A stretch of 64,000 nt of DNA. Origin: an uncultured Gammaproteobacteria bacterium. GTDB lineage: Bacteria > Pseudomonadota > Gammaproteobacteria > Pseudomonadales > Pseudohongiellaceae. This document shows, piece by piece, positions 59,054 through 64,000 of this stretch. The stretch is from NCBI GenBank assembly GCA_937898685.1, contig CALEJT010000084.1:1-64000 (forward strand), written 5' to 3'. The notes under the pieces are model-generated. The model made no database searches. It had not been told where the DNA came from and saw only the letters and a program-made list of their open reading frames with translations. Every line of letters starts with the position of its first letter. The stretch's first letter is position 1. The translations under genes were made by a program, and so were the position numbers.

Positions 59054-61048
59054 ATGCGGAGCCAGCGACACCACAGCAAGAATGCGGCTGCAACAAGTAT
59101 CGATCTCCAACGCATGCGGCGCGTTGCTGCCGCGGCGGGAGCGGGTTTTTGGGAACACAATATCGCGTCGAACGAGCTTTTCGTCGACACGTATTGGTAT
59201 CAGGTGGTCGGCATCGATCCCAACGTCCACCCCATACGCACGCTCGATGATTTCAAAGTCTTCATTCACCCAGAGGACGTGCAACGCGCCACGGAGGTAG
59301 CGCCAGAAGCGCTATCGGAATACGTGCGCAACGGGCAGAGGGTGCAGATGCAGTTTCGGATCATCAGGCCCGATGGCGAGGTGCGCTGGCTGAAGTCGAC
59401 GTTCTATTGGTACGACTTCGAAGGCGGCAGGCCTCGCCGCATCGCCGGCTTCACCTTCGACATCACCGAGGAGCAACGCGCACAGGAAGAATTGCAGCAG
59501 AACCTCGACGCTCTGCGCGAGGCGGAAGCCAGGTTGCAGGAACTCAACTCGACGCTCGAGCGCAACCTGGAAGAACGGCAGAGCACTTACGAACGCATCT
59601 GGAATCACTCTTTCGACGTGCAGGTGTTGCTCGATGCGGAAGGAGTAGTGCGCGCAGTCAATCCGGCCTGGACACGTGTTTTGGGCCATCAACCCGCAGA
59701 GGTGGTCGGGCGCCGCTTCATGGACTTCGTTCTTTCTGAAGACACCTACTGGGGCAGCGGCGATCTGCCGGTTTCCTTGCAGGGCAAGACCGCCGAGCCC
59801 GTGCAGTTCTGCATGCGGCACGAGAACGGCGCGATGCGTTGGATCGAGTGGCACGCGGTAGAGGTGGATGGTGGGGTGCACGCCTTCGGTCGCGATCTGA
59901 CCGTTCAGATTCACGCCACCACTGCGCTCGACGCTGCCAACGTGCGTCTGCGCAACATCTTCGAGACGAGTTATCAGCATCAGAGTCTGTTGAGTCCCGA
60001 TGGACTGATCATGGAAGTCAGTGCCATTGCGCTGAAGACGGCGGGTGCTTCGCGTGAGGCGGTGGTGGGTCGTTATTTCTGGGATGCGCCGTGGTTCGTG
60101 GCGACGCCGGGCATGTCGGACTTCATGCGGCTCGCGGTGGCACGCTGTCGTTCGGGAGAAGAAGTGCAGCACCACGACATCGAGCTCGTGCTGCCGGGCG
60201 GCAACCATCTGTGGTTCGACTTCACACTGCGTCCGATCCGCGACGACTTCGGCAACATCGTGGCGCTCGTGCACGAAGCGGTGGATCTCACCGAGCGCCG
60301 CCGCACCGAACTCGCTTTGCGTCAGGCGCAGCGCGCGGAAGTCGTAGGTCAGCTCGCCAGTGGCATCGCGCACGACTTCAAGAATCTGTTGCAGGGCATC
60401 GTGCTTTCGCTCGACGTGATGGAAGACCTCATGATGCGAGGTCGTCTCGAAGAGGTGGGCCGCTTCGTGCAGAACGCGCGCTTCTCCGCCGAGCGCGCTT
60501 CGTCGTTGTTGCAGCGCCTGCTGCGCTTCGCGCGGCAGGAACCTTCACGCAAACAGATGGTGGCGATCAAGGCGCTGATCGACAACTTCACCGACTTCCT
60601 CAATCACTCCCTCGGCACGGGCATCGAGCTGGAGATAGTGCACAACACCGAGTGGCTGCTGGTGGCCGATCCACACGAACTGGAAAACGTGCTGCTCAAC
60701 CTCTGTCTCAACGCCCGCGACGCGATGGATGGCGTGGGCAAGATCCGCTTGGAAACGGCGGAGCTGCATCTGGATGCGGTGCAGTCGGAGGAATGGAATC
60801 TCTTGCCCGGCGACCACGTCGCGCTGACCGTGACCGACCACGGCAAGGGCATGCCGCCCGAAGTGGTCAAGCGCGCCTTCGATCCCTTCTTCACCACCAA
60901 GCCCGACGGCAAGGGCACGGGACTGGGGCTCTTCATGACCTACGACTTCGTGCAGAAAGCCGGCGGTGCCATTCGCATCGACTCCAAGGAAGAACAAGGC
61001 TCGCGCATGAAACTGCTGCTGCCGCGGTATTTGCCGGAGCAACGCTGA
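59054..61048 (+). CDS. PAS-domain sensor histidine kinase
   Basis: The 664-residue kinase has no membrane helices. Three PAS domains run at about 20-145 (AAGAGFWEHNIASNELF, ending GFTFDITEEQ), 175-290 and 295-415. A coiled coil (EEQRAQEELQQNLDALREAEARLQELNSTLERNL; about 145-180) joins the first two. The catalytic part has HisKA LASGIAHDFKNLLQG (His about 440) and a HATPase with VLLNLCLNARDAM, VTDHGKGM and GKGTGLGLFM. HDFKN-type kinases of this class often have orphan partners. ATG at 59054, with GGGAGG four bases upstream, is preferred over 59036. No response regulator follows. Confidence 0.92.
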   Translation: MRSQRHHSKNAAATSIDLQRMRRVAAAAGAGFWEHNIASNELFVDTYWYQVVGIDPNVHPIRTLDDFKVFIHPEDVQRATEVAPEALSEYVRNGQRVQMQFRIIRPDGEVRWLKSTFYWYDFEGGRPRRIAGFTFDITEEQRAQEELQQNLDALREAEARLQELNSTLERNLEERQSTYERIWNHSFDVQVLLDAEGVVRAVNPAWTRVLGHQPAEVVGRRFMDFVLSEDTYWGSGDLPVSLQGKTAEPVQFCMRHENGAMRWIEWHAVEVDGGVHAFGRDLTVQIHATTALDAANVRLRNIFETSYQHQSLLSPDGLIMEVSAIALKTAGASREAVVGRYFWDAPWFVATPGMSDFMRLAVARCRSGEEVQHHDIELVLPGGNHLWFDFTLRPIRDDFGNIVALVHEAVDLTERRRTELALRQAQRAEVVGQLASGIAHDFKNLLQGIVLSLDVMEDLMMRGRLEEVGRFVQNARFSAERASSLLQRLLRFARQEPSRKQMVAIKALIDNFTDFLNHSLGTGIELEIVHNTEWLLVADPHELENVLLNLCLNARDAMDGVGKIRLETAELHLDAVQSEEWNLLPGDHVALTVTDHGKGMPPEVVKRAFDPFFTTKPDGKGTGLGLFMTYDFVQKAGGAIRIDSKEEQGSRMKLLLPRYLPEQR

Positions 61049-61063
61049 GCTGAAAAGTTCTTA

Positions 61064-61085
61064 GGAAAATTTGCGAGGGATCGCA
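61064..61085 (-). terminator. Candidate terminator after tRNA-Phe
   Basis: On the minus strand TGCGA-TCCC-TCGCA (61072-61085) is followed by AATTTT, 11 nt past the tRNA 3' end. The stem is short (5 bp) but the placement fits the tRNA transcript. Confidence 0.5.
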
Positions 61086-61095
61086 GAAGAAGGGG

Positions 61096-61171
61096 TGGTG
61101 CCCAGAGGCGGAATCGAACCACCGACACAGGGATTTTCAATCCCTTGCTCTACCTACTGAGCTATCTGGGC
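61096..61171 (-). tRNA. tRNA-Phe (GAA)
   Basis: The minus strand folds as a 76-nt tRNA with the acceptor stem GCCCAGA/TCTGGGC, D-loop TAGCTCAGTAGGTAGAGC, anticodon stem AGGGA/TCCCT with loop TTGAAAA, TpsiC arm around GGTTCGATTCC, and an encoded CCA (61096-61098). The anticodon GAA (61136-61138) reads Phe. It closely resembles E. coli tRNA-Phe. A possible promoter (TTGTTT ... TATTCA) lies upstream, between it and yggX. Confidence 0.98.
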
Positions 61172-61277
61172 GTCTTCTTGAGGCAGTAGTGAATAAGAAA
61201 ACAACTCACTACCCAAACAACTTGCTCCATCTGGAGCGACCGTGCCGAGCACGGGGCTTTGGCACTCTTTCTTGCCT

Positions 61278-61313
61278 GGCGGCGCGAAAGGCGCGTATTA
61301 AACCCGCGCCGCC
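61278..61313 (-). terminator. GC-rich hairpin downstream of yggX
   Basis: GGCGGCGCG (61278-61286) pairs with CGCGCCGCC (61305-61313) across an 18-nt loop, about 31 nt past the yggX stop on the minus strand. There is no clear T-run. It separates the mutY-yggX mRNA from the tRNA gene. Confidence 0.45.
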
Positions 61314-61343
61314 GGTTGTCGTCAAGCCGTCTCGTGCAGCTTC

Positions 61344-61640
61344 TTACTCGTTCTCCGTCGGCTTGGTCTCACCGTCGGTGGGCACATAGCCTTCGGCCTT
61401 GGCGAAGTCCTCGTTGTTGAAGAACTTCTCCATCTCCTCCTGCAGAAACTTGCGATGCTCGGGGTTGATCATGCTCAGCCCCTTCTCGTTGATCAGACGC
61501 ACCTGATGCGCCTGCCATTCCTGCCAGGCCTTCTGCGAGACGGTGTTCATGATCTCCTGACCCTTCGGGCCGGGAAAGGGCGGCACCAGCATGCCGTCCA
61601 TCTCTTGGCGGTACTTACGGCAAAACACTTTCAGAGGCAT
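61344..61640 (-). CDS. yggX: Fe(2+)-trafficking protein YggX
   Basis: YggX protects Fe-S clusters from oxidation. The 98-residue product has the family Cys in KVFCRKYRQEMDGM (about 4-17), QEWQAHQVRLINEKGLSMINPEHRKFLQEEMEKF (about 40-73) and EGYVP. It follows mutY by 60 nt on the same strand, the classic mutY-yggX pair; MutY itself carries a 4Fe-4S cluster. Confidence 0.96.
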   Translation of the reverse strand: MPLKVFCRKYRQEMDGMLVPPFPGPKGQEIMNTVSQKAWQEWQAHQVRLINEKGLSMINPEHRKFLQEEMEKFFNNEDFAKAEGYVPTDGETKPTENE

Positions 61641-61700
61641 GGGATCGCTCTACTTCTCGGTTCGATGGGGTGGCGATGATAGCAGGAGCGCGCGAGGGCT

Positions 61701-62765
61701 TCAGGTCGTTTGCGCCTGCGCCAGCTTTTCGAGCAATTTCTTCACCGGCGCCGCGAGGCCGAGCGGGCTGGGCTCGTCCAGGGAATACCAGTGGAAGCGC
61801 TCACTCTCCGCGATCGCCACGTCGTTCGCCTCGAGTGGAATCTGCACCGGGGTGATGTCGAGGTGAAAGTGGCTGAAGGTGTGTCGCAGTGTGTTCCACT
61901 GCTGGGCCGAACGCGGATCGACGAGGAGTTCGCCGTAGAGGTCGTGATGGAAGGCCGCGATGTTCTCGCTTTCCGGAAAACTCCACAGCCCGCCCCAGAT
62001 TCCCTGCGAGGGGCGCTTTTCCAACAGCACGCGCCTGTTGCTGCGATCGTGGAACAACAGCATGTAGGTGCGCTTCACCGGCAAGGTCTTGCTCGGCTTC
62101 CGATTCGGAAACTCCTCCGTGCGCTGTTGCCGATGGGCTTCGCACTGATCGACGAGGGGACACACGCCACAGGCTGGCTTGGTGCGCGAACACAACGTGG
62201 CGCCGAGGTCCATGATGGCCTGCGTATAGTCGGCGCAGCGTTCGCGCGGCGTGAGCTGCTCCGCGAGTGTCCACAACTGCTGCTGCACCTTGGGTTGATC
62301 GGGCCAGCCTTCGATGCAGCGCAGGCGGGTGAGTACTCGCTTCACGTTGCCGTCGAGGATGGTCGCGAACTTGCCGGCACCGAGCGCCAGTATCGCGCCC
62401 GCAGTGGAGCGGCCGATGCCGGGTAAGGCACTCAGTTCTTCGACGGTTGCGGGAAAGCGGCCGCCGTATTGCTCATGCACGAGCTTGGCGGTCTTGTGCA
62501 GATTGCGGGCGCGGGCGTAGTAACCGAGGCCGGTCCAAAGATGCAGCACGCTGTCTTCGTCGGCCTGCGCGAGGTCCGCCACCGTGGGAAAGCGCGCCAT
62601 GAAGCGCTCGTAATAGGGGATGACCGTGGCCACCTGCGTCTGCTGCAGCATGATCTCCGACACCCACACGCGATAGGGATTGCGGTTCTGCTGCCAGGGC
62701 AGATTCTTGCGCCCGTACTGGTCGAACCAGGCGAGCAGAGCGGAACTGACGGAGTCGGTATTCAT
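61701..62765 (-). CDS. mutY: Adenine DNA glycosylase MutY
   Basis: MutY removes adenine paired with 8-oxoguanine. The 354-residue protein has NPYRVWVSEIMLQQTQVATVIPYYERF (about 29-55), the helix-hairpin-helix ALPGIGRSTAGAILAL (about 113-128) with the catalytic Asp region TILDGNVKRVLTRL, and the cluster cysteines in CSRTKPACGVCPLVDQC. A NUDIX-like C-terminal domain (about 225-350) recognises 8-oxoG. The ATG at 62763-62765 is the family start. It is divergent from hisB. Confidence 0.96.
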   Translation of the reverse strand: MNTDSVSSALLAWFDQYGRKNLPWQQNRNPYRVWVSEIMLQQTQVATVIPYYERFMARFPTVADLAQADEDSVLHLWTGLGYYARARNLHKTAKLVHEQYGGRFPATVEELSALPGIGRSTAGAILALGAGKFATILDGNVKRVLTRLRCIEGWPDQPKVQQQLWTLAEQLTPRERCADYTQAIMDLGATLCSRTKPACGVCPLVDQCEAHRQQRTEEFPNRKPSKTLPVKRTYMLLFHDRSNRRVLLEKRPSQGIWGGLWSFPESENIAAFHHDLYGELLVDPRSAQQWNTLRHTFSHFHLDITPVQIPLEANDVAIAESERFHWYSLDEPSPLGLAAPVKKLLEKLAQAQTT

Positions 62766-62862
62766 GCGAGTGTTCGTAAGGGCCGGCAGAGCATAGCGGG
62801 TGCCTGTGGTGCGTGAAAGCACCAGGGTGACAGGTAAATATCATTGAGCCATCGCTTGGGGC

Positions 62863-62868
62863 TATAAT
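62863..62868 (+). promoter_or_regulatory. -10 box for hisB-hisH
   Basis: Perfect TATAAT in GGGCTATAATCGCCGCC, 31 nt before the hisB ATG. The 133-bp region also has to hold the mutY promoter. No his leader peptide or attenuator was seen. Confidence 0.6.
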
Positions 62869-62898
62869 CGCCGCCTTTCCGGCGAATCAGAGGCAGCG

Positions 62899-63495
62899 AT
62901 GTCCCAGCGACAAGCCAGCGTAGAACGCAACACCAACGAAACCCGCATCAAGGTCGACATCAACCTCGATGGCACGGGCAACTTCCGCATGCAGTCAGGG
63001 TTGCCCTTTCTGGAGCACATGCTGGAGCAGGTGGCGCGTCATGGTTTGATCGACCTCGACATCGTCGCCGATGGCGATCTGCACATCGACGCCCACCACA
63101 CGGTGGAAGACCTCGGCATCACGCTGGGTCAGGCCTTCAACAGGGCGCTCGACAAAACCGGCATCCGCCGTTACGGCCACGCCTACGTGCCGCTGGACGA
63201 AGCGTTGTCGCGCGTCGTCATCGATTTTTCCGGCCGTCCCGGTCTCGAATACCACATCCCGTTCAAACGCGGCAGCGTGGGCGGCTTCGACGTGGATCTC
63301 TTCCACGAATTCTTCCAGGGCTTCGTCAATCACGCCCAGGTCACGCTGCACATCGACAACCTGCGCGGCGTGAATGCGCACCACCAGATCGAAACCGTGT
63401 TCAAGGCTTTCGGTCGCGCCGTGCGCATGGCGATCGAACACGACGAGCGCATGGCGGGCACCGTGCCTTCCACCAAAGGCACGCTTACGGGCTAA
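62899..63495 (+). CDS. hisB: Imidazoleglycerol-phosphate dehydratase
   Basis: HisB catalyses the sixth step of histidine synthesis, a Mn-dependent dehydration. The 198-residue monofunctional form has the metal-binding motifs LEHMLEQVARHGLIDLD (about 37-53), DAHHTVEDLGITLGQAF (about 65-81) and its repeat HEFFQGFVNHAQVTLHI followed by NAHHQIETVFKAFGRAVRMA. It lacks the histidinol-phosphatase half found in E. coli. It is followed by hisH after 28 nt. Confidence 0.97.
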   Translation: MSQRQASVERNTNETRIKVDINLDGTGNFRMQSGLPFLEHMLEQVARHGLIDLDIVADGDLHIDAHHTVEDLGITLGQAFNRALDKTGIRRYGHAYVPLDEALSRVVIDFSGRPGLEYHIPFKRGSVGGFDVDLFHEFFQGFVNHAQVTLHIDNLRGVNAHHQIETVFKAFGRAVRMAIEHDERMAGTVPSTKGTLTG

Positions 63496-63523
63496 GCCCA
63501 ACCAACCTGAGCAGCACTAGGTT

Positions 63524-64000
63524 ATGACACACGTTGCGGTCATCGATTACGGCATGGGCAACCTGCACTCGGTCGCGAAGGCGCTCGAGCATGTGGGCAA
63601 GCGCGCCGATCTGCCGCTTACGATTTCGGTTACCGCCGACCCTGCCGTGTTGAAGGCTGCCGATCGTCTGGTGTTCCCCGGCGTAGGTGCCATGCGCGAC
63701 TGCATGGCGGAAATCCGTCATCTCTGCATCGACGAAATCCTGCGCGAGCAGGTGCGTCTGAAGCCCGTGCTTGCCATCTGCGTGGGCATGCAGGCCTTGA
63801 TGCAGCACAGTGAGGAAAACGGCGGCGTCGATTGCATCGGCCTTTTCGGTGGGCGCGTGCTGCGCTTCAAGGATGGTCAGCGCGATGCCAACGGTGAACT
63901 GCTCAAGGTGCCGCACATGGGTTGGAGCCGCGTGAAGCAGACGCGTCCGCACCCGATGTGGCGCGGCATTCCCGATGAAGGCCGCTTCTACTTCGTGCAC
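63524..64000 (+). CDS. hisH: Imidazole glycerol phosphate synthase, HisH subunit (cut by window edge)
   Basis: This is the glutaminase subunit that feeds ammonia to HisF. It begins MTHVAVIDYGMGNLHSVAKAL at the ATG at 63524 and runs in frame to the last base, 159 codons without a stop. The oxyanion motif region is LVFPGVGAMRDCM, the nucleophile Cys lies in LAICVGMQALMQ (about residue 87), and PHMGW follows near residue 139. The His-Glu part of the triad lies beyond the window. hisA and hisF probably follow. Confidence 0.95.
   Translation, partial: MTHVAVIDYGMGNLHSVAKALEHVGKRADLPLTISVTADPAVLKAADRLVFPGVGAMRDCMAEIRHLCIDEILREQVRLKPVLAICVGMQALMQHSEENGGVDCIGLFGGRVLRFKDGQRDANGELLKVPHMGWSRVKQTRPHPMWRGIPDEGRFYFVH

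Noticed and set aside
59900..60400. Frames opposite the PAS kinase (59312-60373) as a second gene
   Set aside because: Antisense shadow of well-supported PAS domains, with no ribosome site.

Overview
The window is bacterial and GC-rich, with dense bidirectional coding and many 1-8 nt gene overlaps. Gene content and order point to a gammaproteobacterium in or near the Pseudomonadales. From my memory of the Pseudomonas aeruginosa map, several blocks keep the same neighbours: ruvX-yqgE-tonB-gshB next to pilG/pilH-like genes; lptM-lysA-dapF-DUF484 divergent from cyaY; hemC-hemD-hemX-hemY; ubiD/rho/trxA/hemB; gshA, hslR-yrfG, cysQ; and mutY-yggX-tRNA-Phe divergent from hisB-hisH. The synteny comparison is recalled, not computed, and genus cannot be fixed from this sequence. 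Clear promoters carry TATAAT-like -10 boxes close to start codons.

Layout. 1-6.8 kb: ruvX, yqgE, a TonB-like gene and gshB on the minus strand; then, divergently, two degenerate receivers and a large protein that looks like an inactivated ChpA/CheA, followed by a membrane protein. 6.8-13.5 kb: a surface-polysaccharide island with a three-module glycosyltransferase, a PIG-L deacetylase/GT2 fusion and a second WbsX-type protein. 13.6-17.1 kb: DUF484, dapF, lysA, lptM and cyaY. 17.1-22.7 kb: an MscS channel, a YheS-like ABC-F ATPase, a palindromic repeat cluster, a GYF2-RDD membrane protein, a gene-poor stretch and ogt. 22.8-31 kb: argH, an NhaP2-type antiporter and a Gld-like ABC module (ATPase, GldF-GldG fusion, DUF4340). 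31.2-35.3 kb: hemCDXY. 35.3-38.3 kb: six small accessory genes, including an AAC(3)-I-like acetyltransferase and a thiopurine methyltransferase. 38.3-45.5 kb: ubiD, a long inverted repeat, rho, trxA, hemB, dsbB and gshA. 45.7-48.5 kb: hslR, yrfG, cysQ and phzF. 48.5-51.7 kb: egtD, egtB, a rhodanese and a CBS protein. 52.1-61.0 kb: a DUF6766 protein, alpha-amylase, a flavin oxidoreductase, a two-core hybrid histidine kinase and a PAS histidine kinase. 61.1-64.0 kb: tRNA-Phe, yggX, mutY, hisB and a truncated hisH.

How the genes fit together. Both glutathione genes (gshA, gshB) and the two core ergothioneine genes (egtB, egtD) are present, with trxA, dsbB, a rhodanese and YggX, so thiol and redox handling is a recurring theme. 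Tetrapyrrole synthesis is represented by hemB and hemCDXY. Lysine/meso-diaminopimelate synthesis is represented by dapF and lysA.

Most unusual: (i) the pilG-pilH-chpA-like trio at 3.4-6.2 kb, which keeps open frames and translational coupling while losing phosphotransfer residues; (ii) egtB-egtD-phzF, each joined by an ATGA overlap and preceded by a rhodanese gene; (iii) the chromosomal AAC(3)-I-like gene; (iv) two palindromic repeat systems. No CRISPR array, prophage, insertion sequence or rRNA was seen.
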